DNA of 64,000 nucleotides from assembly GCA_028281925.1 (NCBI GenBank), contig JANQIX010000015.1, positions 1 through 64,000 of the forward strand. The letters are read 5' to 3'. Numbering within the stretch: position 1 is the first letter of the stretch; each line of letters starts with the position of its first letter. The notes below the pieces were generated by a model. The model was given only the letters and a program-made list of their open reading frames with translations, searched no databases and was not told the DNA's origin. This DNA is from Alphaproteobacteria bacterium (lineage in GTDB: Bacteria > Pseudomonadota > Alphaproteobacteria > DSM-16000 > Inquilinaceae). Below, piece after piece: positions 8,221 through 16,388 of this stretch. The position numbers and the translations under genes are program-made.

Positions 8221-9663
8221 TCCATACCTCAAGCTCTGCCGCATCACCACGTAGGGCCGCATCAGCTCGCTGCGGAAGCCGAAGCTGACCTCTTGCAGGC
8301 TGCTGGTATGCCGTTCCAGCACGCCCTCCTCGTCGGCAAGACCGTCGAAGACGCGCGCTATGACGGCTTCCGGCACCGCCTTGCGGCCGTCGCCCAGGCG
8401 GATGGCAGCGGCGTCGCGGATGGTGAACCGGCCGTGCTCGTCCATCCTGGCGGCGGCGGCGGCGAACAGAATGTCGACCATGAAGGTATGGGATTCCGCG
8501 CGCGTCACCCGGCGATAGGCATCGATGACGCGCGGGTCGATCTGGTCGACGAGCCGGCGCATCGCATAGGCGAATTCCTCCGAACCAATCTCATCACGCT
8601 CGGCGCGCACGGCAGCACAGCCGGCGTGTAGGCACAGCGAGCTGACAACAAACGGAAGCCCGCGCGACAGCATCACCGCCAGCTTCTTGACCTCCGGATC
8701 GATCGTCAGGCCCGAGACATCCAGCCCCCAATCGATGATCGAAGAGAGCTCCCGCTGCGTCATATGCGGCAGGTGGACGGTCACGATGTTCCGTTCGATC
8801 CGCCCGTCTTCGCCGAAGAACGCTTCCAGGTCGTGAGCCACGCCCAGCACCAGGAAGGTCAGCGGTGCACCGACATCCGAGATCCCCTTCATCGTCTCCA
8901 CCAGCGAGCGGTGGAAGGTGGCATCCCGGATCGCATCCAGATCGTCGATGATGATCAGGATACGGCCCTTGGAAATGCGGCTGCAGAAATCGATGGCCTC
9001 GCTCGGCACAAGCCGTGCCGGCAGACCGCGGCGCCCCGTCGTGCCCGCCCCTTCGATGCGGTCGGGGGGGATCTTGTCCACGAGGCTGCGGAACAGGGCG
9101 CTGAAATCGGTCTCGGCACTGCAGGCATACCGGATGACATGGTACCCGCTGCGCTTCGCTTCCGAGCCGACGACATTGGCCAGCGACGTCTTGCCAAGCC
9201 CGCGATGGGCGAACAGAACGACATGCGAGCGCTGGTCTTCGATGGCGCCGACGATGGTGGCGAGCTGTCTGCCACGGCCGGCGAAATCCGAACGAACCCG
9301 CTTCGGCTGGCTGGGCGTGAATGCCCTGGAGACCCGTTCCAGCTTCCTGCCTTGTGCGGTGGCAGCGACGCGCTCGGTGCCGACCGGCGTCAGGGATATG
9401 GGGTGCTCGACCTCGGGAGCCGTTTCCTCATCCTCGAACAGGTCGATCAGCGCGTCGGCAGAGAGGCGGCCATCGACGGGCTGCGTCCACACGGCGTCCG
9501 CCATGTCGGATTCGGCTTCCTGCCCCTCGCTTCCGGCTGCGCCGTTTCCGGGCGCGGTGTCCGCCTGATCCGACGGTGATACGCCACGGTGGTCGCCCCC
9601 GGTCGGGCCGATCGAGCCGAGCAGTCGCTTCACCGAAGCCGCAATCCAATCCATCGTGGCCAA
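8188..9663 (-). CDS. AAA ATPase, ExeA/polysaccharide-locus type
   Basis: The 491-residue protein has an acidic, low-complexity N-terminus of about 100 residues. An AAA-type ATPase domain follows with Walker A (AHRGLGKTS, Lys158) and Walker B (ILIIIDDLD, Asp240/241), then a helical lid with MLSRGLPFVVSSL. There is no membrane helix or DNA-binding motif that I can see. Similar ExeA-like ATPases occur next to exopolysaccharide genes in many proteobacteria, including exosortase-linked loci, but their role is not settled. No exosortase is visible here. It may regulate or energise export; this is inference. Its 3' end overlaps the convergent WecG-like gene by 33 bases. Confidence 0.8.
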   Translation of the reverse strand: MATMDWIAASVKRLLGSIGPTGGDHRGVSPSDQADTAPGNGAAGSEGQEAESDMADAVWTQPVDGRLSADALIDLFEDEETAPEVEHPISLTPVGTERVAATAQGRKLERVSRAFTPSQPKRVRSDFAGRGRQLATIVGAIEDQRSHVVLFAHRGLGKTSLANVVGSEAKRSGYHVIRYACSAETDFSALFRSLVDKIPPDRIEGAGTTGRRGLPARLVPSEAIDFCSRISKGRILIIIDDLDAIRDATFHRSLVETMKGISDVGAPLTFLVLGVAHDLEAFFGEDGRIERNIVTVHLPHMTQRELSSIIDWGLDVSGLTIDPEVKKLAVMLSRGLPFVVSSLCLHAGCAAVRAERDEIGSEEFAYAMRRLVDQIDPRVIDAYRRVTRAESHTFMVDILFAAAAARMDEHGRFTIRDAAAIRLGDGRKAVPEAVIARVFDGLADEEGVLERHTSSLQEVSFGFRSELMRPYVVMRQSLRYGLFDPAGSDIG

Positions 9664-9920
9664 TCCCGCTGGGCTGCGGCTATCTCAGCACCGGCATGCC
9701 CCATTTCACTTGCGGCAGGGCCGGATCTGCGACCGTTGGACGAACGCGCAGCCGGTTGCCGCCACCTCTCATCCGGCGTTTCGACGGACCCGGTGCCGAA
9801 CCGATGCCGTCGCCCAGCCGAAGGCTCTCACCTCAGGGTAGCAGCCAAACCCTGTGGCTCAAGCCTGGCCGCTTGGCAACCGCCAAAACGATCTCCATCC
9901 CTATTGTGACCGCGGTCGCC

Positions 9921-11009
9921 TCAACATCCCGATCCGGACCTACCCGCATCAAGGTTTCCAGTCGGTTGACGCCGCCAACGGAACATCGCCCGCAGCGCGC
10001 GCGCAAACCCGGACCGCGGCAGGCCGGGCCACATCCAAAAGCACAGGATCAATCCGAATTGCAGCGGGCCGGTCAGTACGTAAAAGCGGCGGAAGACAAC
10101 CGGCGAGGGACGCCGCACCCGAGCGATCAGCTTGGCATATCCCAGCGTTTCCATGTTCGCCACACGCTTCAAGAGGCGGCGGATGGAAGGGCGCCGCTCT
10201 TCCGCAAGCAGGTCGCGGACGGTGGCGCAGATGCAGTGTTCGCGATCGGCCGGCATCGCCCGTGCTACGCGGTTTTCGGCATCCCGGTGATAGAGGGCGC
10301 CGATCTCGCCGACATAGATCGCTTGCGACCGCGAGAGCACCTTGAGCCACGCATCCTTGTCACCGCCACGAACGCATCGGCCGGCGGGAAACCCGCCCGT
10401 AGCGCGCAGGATGTCGGCCCGCACCACGGTCGAAGACGTCCAGATCGGACTGTCTTTGAACTGAAGCCAGCTCTCCAGATAGGCGCTCAGGTCCAGTCGC
10501 CTCGGCTCGCCATCGCCGTGCATCCGGGAATAGGGATCACGCCAGGGTTTGCCGTTTTCCAGATTGTCGTAGCCGGCGAACAGGCATCCGACATCGTCGT
10601 CGGATTGCGTCCGGACGGCTTCGATGCGCGCCAGGTGGTCCGGCAGCCATTCATCGTCGGCGTCGAGAAAGGCGATCCAAGGCGCTCGCGCTTCCTCCAC
10701 GGCCAGGTTGCGGGCAGCATAACCGCCGGGGCCGGGCGTCGTGCGGCGGAACACACGCAGCCGCGGCTCGCCGCCGAACTGCGTCAGCACATCGGCGCTC
10801 TCATCGGTCGAGGCATCGTCGACCGCCACCACCTCAAGCCGCCGTTCCGTCTGGGCGAAGACCGAGGCGAGACAGCGCGCGAGGTGAGGGGCCTTGTTGT
10901 GCACCGGAATGGCGACGGCATAGATCGGGCCCTCGCCGGTATCCGTGTCGCGATGGGTCATGGACGACAAGCCGATGGGCATCTGCGGCCCAAGACGGTC
11001 AGTTCCCAC
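9921..11009 (-). CDS. Glycosyltransferase family 2 (GT-A fold)
   Basis: The protein shows the GT2 signatures AIPVHNKAPHLARCL, VVAVDDASTDESAD and the metal-binding FLDADDEWLPDHL. The C-terminus has amphipathic and basic segments (VRRPSPVVFRRFYVLTGPLQFGLIL) that could sit on the membrane. It should add one sugar to the repeat unit. The first start is a GTG at 11009 with AGGAA eleven bases upstream. ATGs at 10982 and 10961 are alternatives, and the GT domain begins only after all three. It lies 40 bases downstream of the sugar-phosphate transferase gene and is probably co-transcribed with it. A 257-base gap without a recognisable gene separates it from the ATPase gene downstream. Confidence 0.88.
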   Translation of the reverse strand: MGTDRLGPQMPIGLSSMTHRDTDTGEGPIYAVAIPVHNKAPHLARCLASVFAQTERRLEVVAVDDASTDESADVLTQFGGEPRLRVFRRTTPGPGGYAARNLAVEEARAPWIAFLDADDEWLPDHLARIEAVRTQSDDDVGCLFAGYDNLENGKPWRDPYSRMHGDGEPRRLDLSAYLESWLQFKDSPIWTSSTVVRADILRATGGFPAGRCVRGGDKDAWLKVLSRSQAIYVGEIGALYHRDAENRVARAMPADREHCICATVRDLLAEERRPSIRRLLKRVANMETLGYAKLIARVRRPSPVVFRRFYVLTGPLQFGLILCFWMWPGLPRSGFARALRAMFRWRRQPTGNLDAGRSGSGC

Positions 11010-11049
11010 CCATATCGTGGTTCCTGTGCGAGCGGTGGGTTAAGGCGCG

Positions 11050-12585
11050 TTACGCGTTGCTGCGGCCGCTGAGAACGACCCCGAAGGTGCGGAACAGGAT
11101 CCGGATATCCAGCGCCGGCGACCAGTTTTCGACATAGTGCAGGTCGTACCTGAGCCGTGCCTGAAACTGTCCCTCGTCCAGCACGGGTCCGGCATGGCCG
11201 TTGACCTGGGCCCAGCCAGTGATGCCGGGCTTGACGTGCCGGCGCAGCGCATACTCCAGAAGGATATCCTTGGCGAAGCGGCTGCCGACATTCATGCGCA
11301 ACGCATAGGGGCGCGGCCCGATCAGCGACATCTCGCCGCGCACGACGTTGATCAGCTGCGGCAGCTCGTCAAGGCTATAGCGGCGAAGGAACCGGCCGAT
11401 GCGCGTGACGCGCTCGTCGTTCGGATCGGTCTGCTTTACGGCAAGCGGGTCCCGGGCCTCATGGCGCATGGTCCGGAACTTCAAGACGCGGATGACCCGG
11501 TTGTGCACGCCGAAACGCGATTGTGCGAAGAAGATGGGGCCGGGCGTGTCGAACTTGATCAGCGCGGCGACGATCAGCATCAGGGGCGCTGCGCCGAACA
11601 GCAGCAGCAATCCCAAGAGACGGTCCTCGAACGCCTTGAACAGCCAGTAAGTGCCGGTCACCGGGCGCTGCAGCAGGGCCGCCGGCTCCAGTTCGTACCG
11701 CGTCTGGCACAGGTAGCCGGCAAGGTCGGGCGCCAGGGCGATGTCCGGCGATGCATTGCGCAGCTGTTTCAGGATGCTGAGGATCCGCGCTTCGGCGGAC
11801 CAGGGCAGAGCGATGATGATCCTGTCGACCTGGTCGACCTTGCGGCTCGTCATCAGGTCCTTGACCGTCCCCAGGATCGGGCATCCGAGGACTTCCGGCG
11901 GCAGCCGATCCTTGCGGTCGTCATAGACGCCGACGATCTTCACCGAGCCGTCGCCGGCCTCAAGGGCAGCGCGGATGACGCGATGGCCGACCTCTGTTGC
12001 ACCGACGACGACGATGCGGGTCGCGAGACTGTCCGCCGTCTGCCAACGGCGGATGAACCACATAAGGCACCCGCGGGCAATCAGGGCCACGCCCAGAAGG
12101 CCCAACAGCCAGATCAGGGCGGTCAACGCCAGTAGCACGGGTTGCCCTATGGCTAGACTGACGATAGCGACCGTCGCGGCCGACAGGCCGACGGCCGGCA
12201 CCAGCGGCCGGAAGACGTTGTGGCCCTGCGCAAGCTCCGCCTTGTCGTACTGCCGGCATTTGCGAAGCGTCTGCAGGAACACAGCGGAACCGAGGATAAG
12301 CAGCAGGAACGCTTCGCGAAAGCCAACGGCATCCCCGGCGAAACTGACATATTCACTGGCGTACAGGAGCCCGATGCCGATCGCAGCGACGAAATCGGTA
12401 AGCTTCACGAGGACGATGGCGATGGGCAGTGGGGACCGCCGTGGATGCCCCCAATTCGAAAGACGCCGACGCGGCGCCGGATCGTTGGCCGCATCCTCGG
12501 GGATCGGAACGGCGACATTTTCGCCGACATAGGCGAAGGAGTCAGGCGCCGGCTCCGGGCGGACCCGCATGGATGATGCCGTCAA
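11050..12585 (-). CDS. Polyprenyl-phosphate sugar-1-phosphate transferase (WcaJ/ExoY-like initiating enzyme)
   Basis: The protein of about 511 residues has N-terminal membrane helices and a Rossmann-like central domain (RIVVVGATEVGHRVIRAAL, CoA_binding_3 type). The C-terminal bacterial sugar transferase domain contains FDTPGPIFFAQSRFG, LKFRTM, LRRYSLDELPQL, SLIGPRP and HVKPGITGWAQVNG. It transfers a hexose-1-phosphate from a UDP-sugar to undecaprenyl phosphate, the first committed step of repeat-unit assembly. I place the start at a TTG (12585) because a perfect AAGGAGG lies five bases upstream. The first ATG (12570) is too far from that site, and the ORF beginning at 12618 would start before it. 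The sugar is likely glucose or galactose. Confidence 0.92.
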   Translation of the reverse strand: MTASSMRVRPEPAPDSFAYVGENVAVPIPEDAANDPAPRRRLSNWGHPRRSPLPIAIVLVKLTDFVAAIGIGLLYASEYVSFAGDAVGFREAFLLLILGSAVFLQTLRKCRQYDKAELAQGHNVFRPLVPAVGLSAATVAIVSLAIGQPVLLALTALIWLLGLLGVALIARGCLMWFIRRWQTADSLATRIVVVGATEVGHRVIRAALEAGDGSVKIVGVYDDRKDRLPPEVLGCPILGTVKDLMTSRKVDQVDRIIIALPWSAEARILSILKQLRNASPDIALAPDLAGYLCQTRYELEPAALLQRPVTGTYWLFKAFEDRLLGLLLLFGAAPLMLIVAALIKFDTPGPIFFAQSRFGVHNRVIRVLKFRTMRHEARDPLAVKQTDPNDERVTRIGRFLRRYSLDELPQLINVVRGEMSLIGPRPYALRMNVGSRFAKDILLEYALRRHVKPGITGWAQVNGHAGPVLDEGQFQARLRYDLHYVENWSPALDIRILFRTFGVVLSGRSNA

Positions 12586-12590
12586 TACAC

Positions 12591-12597
12591 CCTCCTT
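12591..12597 (-). promoter_or_regulatory. Strong ribosome binding site deciding a TTG start
   Basis: On the minus strand the sequence AAGGAGG is followed after five bases (GTGTA) by TTG in frame with the sugar-phosphate transferase. The next in-frame ATG is 15 bases further on, too far for this site. This supports a TTG start. Confidence 0.65.
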
Positions 12598-12870
12598 GCC
12601 AAACTCGCCACCATGCAACCCTCCGGCCCCAGTCCTTGGGCCAGGCGGAAACCCCGGAATATCGGATTACGGTGCGAGCCGCTTTCGCTCATATGCACGC
12701 TCCCGATCCGACCAACCGCGCCACTTCTTGAGCTACGGAGAGTCTGTCTCTGCCCCCCTTTGTTGCGACGAGCGACCGTGCCGCCGCACCCTCTGCCCCG
12801 TTGTTGCCGCATCTGACGGCATTTCCCGCAGTCGCACACTGCGGAAGCGTTGTCCAACACGCTGAATTAC

Positions 12871-12897
12871 AAACAATCCTAGAGTCATCGGTTGTTT
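12871..12897. promoter_or_regulatory. Inverted repeat AAACAA-N15-TTGTTT, possible operator
   Basis: AAACAA at 12871-12876 and TTGTTT at 12892-12897 form an inverted repeat, and a third AAACAA lies at 12905-12910. They sit in the AT-rich centre of the divergent intergenic region. A regulator binding site is a reasonable guess, but no regulator can be named. Confidence 0.3.
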
Positions 12898-13152
12898 CGG
12901 TCAAAAACAATATCGGTCAGACCTATACACCAGAGTGTGATACGGCATTCCGACGCAGCGGTTCGTTTTCCCCCGGAAGTTGCAGTGCAACAGATCGCGA
13001 TCGGCTTGCCAAGCCGATTCGCTCGTGTTCAGTTGGCATCGTCTGGCCGGCATTGGCCGGAGGTGGCATTGCGATCGCTCGGATGATGCCGCCTGACCCG
13101 TTCCGGCATGCTGCGCGGCACGATGGTGATCGGCAGCGCCCTGGGGAACCGG

Positions 13153-14256
13153 ATGCCCGGCCAGTCATTCGTCTTCCTTGGCACGAAGCTCGATCCCGGT
13201 GGTGCTCAGCTGTTGCAGCTGCAGCTGGCGCGCGAGATGCGGGCCCGTGGCCACCGGGCCGTCTCGTGGTTCCTCTATCTTCAGCAGCCGGCCTACAAGG
13301 GCGATCCCGACGCGCAGGTGCTGTTGGACCGTCCGGCCCGCGGGCCGCTGGCCTATGCGATCATCTTCTGGCGCCTTGTGGTCCTGCTGCGGCGGCTGCG
13401 GCCCGACGCCGTCTGCTGCTCACTGCCGCTCGCCAACCTGCTGGGCAGCCTGGCGGCCTGGCTGGCAGGGGTGCCGGTCCGCGCCGTCTCTCACCACTAC
13501 CCGATCGAGACGATTTCCCGCCCCAAGCGCATGGCCGACGGGCTCTGGGCGCGGCTCGGCCTCTACACCCGCGTCGTGGCAGTTTCCCGTGCCGTCGCCG
13601 AGAGCTTCGGCAGACAGGGCGCCCGCTACCGCAGGATCCTGACCGTTATCCCGAACGGTGTCGCCCTGCCACCCCGCCGCCTGGATCGGCTGGCGGCGCG
13701 CCGCTGTCTGGAGCTGCCGGCGGACGGGTTCGTCGTCGGGACCATCGGTCGCCTGGCGGATCAGAAGAACCAACGCGTATTGCTGGCAGCCATGGCCTCG
13801 GTGCCGGATTTGCACCTGGCCATTGCCGGATCCGGCCCCCTGGAGGCCGAACTTCGGGCGCAGGCCCAACCGATGGGCCAGCGGATGCACTGGCTGGGCG
13901 CACGCCCGCCAGAGGAGATTACCGACATCCTCGGCGCGTTCGACCTGTTCGCGATGCCCTCGCTGTACGAAGGTATGCCGCTGGCCGTCGTCGAGGCGCT
14001 GCATGCGGGTCTGCCGGTTGTCGCAAGCGATATCCCGACGATCAGCGAGGTGGTGCGGCCGGACGATGGACCCGATGGTGCGGTCCTGCTGCCTCACGAC
14101 GACCCGAGGGTCTGGGCTGAGGCGATTGTGGCGCTTGCCGCGGACCCCGATCGTCGAGCGGCGCTGGTAAGGGCCGCCGACCGCATCGCAGCCCTGTTCA
14201 CGCTGGAGCGCATGGCCGCTGGCTATGAGCGTCTTCTGACGACGGGGCGGCCATAG
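13153..14256 (+). CDS. Glycosyltransferase family 4 (GT-B fold)
   Basis: The protein of about 367 residues has GT4 features: FLGTKLDPGGAQLLQLQLAREM at the N-terminus, VVAVSRAVAESF, then VGTIGRLADQKNQRVLL, IAGSGPLEAEL and the E-x7-E motif YEGMPLAVVEAL. It should extend the lipid-linked repeat unit. The ATG at 13153 has GGGGAA just upstream and begins the family N-terminus directly. The frame is open from 13108, where no ribosome site is visible. It is a single plus-strand gene convergent with the beta-helix gene downstream, with only 25 bases between the stops. Confidence 0.88.
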   Translation: MPGQSFVFLGTKLDPGGAQLLQLQLAREMRARGHRAVSWFLYLQQPAYKGDPDAQVLLDRPARGPLAYAIIFWRLVVLLRRLRPDAVCCSLPLANLLGSLAAWLAGVPVRAVSHHYPIETISRPKRMADGLWARLGLYTRVVAVSRAVAESFGRQGARYRRILTVIPNGVALPPRRLDRLAARRCLELPADGFVVGTIGRLADQKNQRVLLAAMASVPDLHLAIAGSGPLEAELRAQAQPMGQRMHWLGARPPEEITDILGAFDLFAMPSLYEGMPLAVVEALHAGLPVVASDIPTISEVVRPDDGPDGAVLLPHDDPRVWAEAIVALAADPDRRAALVRAADRIAALFTLERMAAGYERLLTTGRP

Positions 14257-14281
14257 GCCGACCCTTTTACGCTCGGCGGCG

Positions 14282-16330
14282 TCAGCTGTGGCGAACCGCC
14301 GACAGCGACCAGGTGACCTGGGGGATCGCCAGCTCTTCCTGCGCGGCATTCAACAGGGTCAGCGTCACTTCCCCCTCGCCGGTCACCTGGGCGGAGATGA
14401 GCGTTCCGCTCAGATCATGGTCGGCCGCCCACCGGATGCCGTCGCCAGGCCGCGCATGGGGCAGGGTGAGACGCAGCCGCGCTTTGCCCCATCCGGCGAT
14501 GGTGAAGGCTTCGGACCTGACCTCGGTCGATAGCCAGCCGTGATTGTCATGGGCGACAAGCCCAGCGACTGTGGCGCCAAGGTCCACCGGTGTTGACGCG
14601 CCGGTCAGGTGGTTGCCGACGATCGTCACGCGCTCGCAAGTCATGCCACGCAGATGGATGCCGCAGTCCAGACCTGAGGCCAGCATGTTGCTGCCGATCA
14701 CGACATCGCGGAATTCCGCCTCATGGGCCCATACCTGCAGCCCGACCGTGCGGCGGTCCGGGCGCGCGGTCAGGCGTCTCACCTGGTTCTCGGAGATAAG
14801 AACGTCGGACATGTCCACGCCCTCGGCGCGCGTGCGCAAGAGGATGCCGACCGTGTCGCGGTCGTTGTTCTGTCCCGCACCGTCCAGGCCGTCGATGATG
14901 TTGCCCCTTATCGTCCGGCCGCTGCCGCCGCAGCGAAGCGCGATGCCGTGGATGAAGCGGCTGTCGCGGATGATGTTGTCGGTGATGACGATATTGTCGC
15001 GCGCACCCTGGTCCGGTTCATAGATCGGCGCATAGTCGGAATGCGGGTGCGCATAGCCGGAGATGAAGTTGTTCGACACGATGTGGTGGTCGCCGCCAAG
15101 GCGGATTGCCGTCACCTCGCGCGCCCAGGTCGGGTGGTCCCAGATCAGAGTGTTGTGGTGGATGAAGATATGGGTTCCGGCGCCGGTCTGCTTGATCTCG
15201 CCGCGGCTGTCGTAGGTGCTGCCTTTGATGTTGATCGACGCTTCGCCCCGCCCGCAATTGATCAGGTCGTTGTGTGCGATCTTGCCGTGAACGGCCTTCA
15301 GGTAGATGCCTTCGCAATCCATCACCGTGGCCGGCGGAACGTCGGGCGGGTCGCTGTACACGTTTTCCAGGTGGTTGCCGATGATCTCGAAATAGGTGGC
15401 GCCGACGATATTGATCGCCTGCACCTCCGGGAACCGGCCGGTCGACGCCGCATGACGGCGGTCCAGGATGTTCCGGAAGACGTTGCTGCGGATGTAGAAC
15501 CGGCCGGTCGTGCGTTCGTAGAGCCCGCGGTCCCGGCCCAGTTCGACGGCCTGGCCAGCGCAGCCGAACAGCGGCGCACGGCCTGACTCGTTGTATCCGG
15601 CCTCCGTCGCGTCGATGTCGAAGAACTCGTTGCCCTCGATCCAGACGTCGTTGAGGTTCAGCACGGCCATGTAGAAGCCGCCCCAGGCCCGTTCGACGAT
15701 GTTATGCGTCAGGACGATGCGGTGGATCGTCGGCTCGGTTTCGGTGTTGATGGTCGGTTCGTGATAGGGCCCGCCGGACCAGAAATAGACGGGCTGGGTG
15801 GTGCCGCGGAAGGCGCAGCTGGTGAGCCGGAACTCGCCGATATCCTCAGTCCACTGAAAGTGCTCCGGGAAGGCGCGGTGCCCCGTATCGGCGTCGGATC
15901 CGTCGGAGATCACAAAGACGCGGCGCCAATTGGCGAAGGTCACGCCGTCGACGGACACGCTGTGGCGCAGATTGAAGATGTTGTTGGGCGCACTGCCCTC
16001 GCCGTCCAGCACGGCAAGATCGCGTCCAGCCCCCTGGATGACCAGCGATCCCGTGGTCGAAATCGGCGTGATGGCAGGCACGCGGTAGCGCCCGGCCGGA
16101 ATGTTGCCCGGCCGACCGCGTTGCTGCAGTGCTGCAAGCCAGCGGTCGAAAGCGGCACTGTCATCGGCTTGCCCGTCACCGACGGCACCGAATTCGGGGT
16201 CCCGCAGGCTTAGGCACTCGCCATTGTCCCCGGCGGCCGTCGCCGGGGATGGAGCGGACACGGCGACGCCCGCCGCCGCAGCGGCCGGGACCGCAATCGC
16301 CCGATGCAGCAGGTCACGTCGGCCGGCCAT
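14282..16330 (-). CDS. Tat-exported right-handed beta-helix protein (pectate-lyase-like fold)
   Basis: The protein of about 682 residues starts with GRRDLLHRAIAVPAAAAAGVAVS, a twin-arginine-like signal ending near an ATAAG cleavage site. After an FGAVGDGQADDSAAF segment, typical of pectate-lyase-like N-termini, it consists of repeated short strands with asparagine ladders (IRSNVFRNIL, IIGNHLENV, IVSNNFISG, IVITDNIIRDS, ISENQVRRL). It probably folds as a parallel beta-helix in the periplasm or outside. In polysaccharide loci such proteins are often lyases, epimerases or hydrolases acting on the polymer. The activity here is not known. The start at 16330 is preceded by AAGGAGAGGTGAC; the longer frame from 16567 overlaps the upstream polymerase gene. 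Confidence 0.85.
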   Translation of the reverse strand: MAGRRDLLHRAIAVPAAAAAGVAVSAPSPATAAGDNGECLSLRDPEFGAVGDGQADDSAAFDRWLAALQQRGRPGNIPAGRYRVPAITPISTTGSLVIQGAGRDLAVLDGEGSAPNNIFNLRHSVSVDGVTFANWRRVFVISDGSDADTGHRAFPEHFQWTEDIGEFRLTSCAFRGTTQPVYFWSGGPYHEPTINTETEPTIHRIVLTHNIVERAWGGFYMAVLNLNDVWIEGNEFFDIDATEAGYNESGRAPLFGCAGQAVELGRDRGLYERTTGRFYIRSNVFRNILDRRHAASTGRFPEVQAINIVGATYFEIIGNHLENVYSDPPDVPPATVMDCEGIYLKAVHGKIAHNDLINCGRGEASINIKGSTYDSRGEIKQTGAGTHIFIHHNTLIWDHPTWAREVTAIRLGGDHHIVSNNFISGYAHPHSDYAPIYEPDQGARDNIVITDNIIRDSRFIHGIALRCGGSGRTIRGNIIDGLDGAGQNNDRDTVGILLRTRAEGVDMSDVLISENQVRRLTARPDRRTVGLQVWAHEAEFRDVVIGSNMLASGLDCGIHLRGMTCERVTIVGNHLTGASTPVDLGATVAGLVAHDNHGWLSTEVRSEAFTIAGWGKARLRLTLPHARPGDGIRWAADHDLSGTLISAQVTGEGEVTLTLLNAAQEELAIPQVTWSLSAVRHS

Positions 16331-16388
16331 GTCACCTCTCCTTGCGCCATGCATTGCCGACGCCGCTGAGGGCCGTGTGATCGGCCGG

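Larger units (their letters stand above)
12586..13152. other. Intergenic regulatory region between divergent polysaccharide operons
   Basis: About 570 bases separate the minus-strand sugar-phosphate transferase gene from the plus-strand glycosyltransferase gene. Short open frames here lack ribosome sites and recognisable products. The part from about 12,860 to 12,950 is clearly richer in A and T than the flanks and contains an inverted AAACAA/TTGTTT pair. It most likely holds the divergent promoters. I see no tRNA or riboswitch fold. Confidence 0.5.

Noticed and set aside
9321-11072. 583-codon plus-strand open frame
   Set aside because: It covers the antisense of the ATPase and GT2 genes and the gap between them, with low-complexity composition and no family match.
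12801-14120. 439-codon plus-strand open frame
   Set aside because: It is in a different frame from the GT4 gene it overlaps, which has clear motifs; this frame has none.
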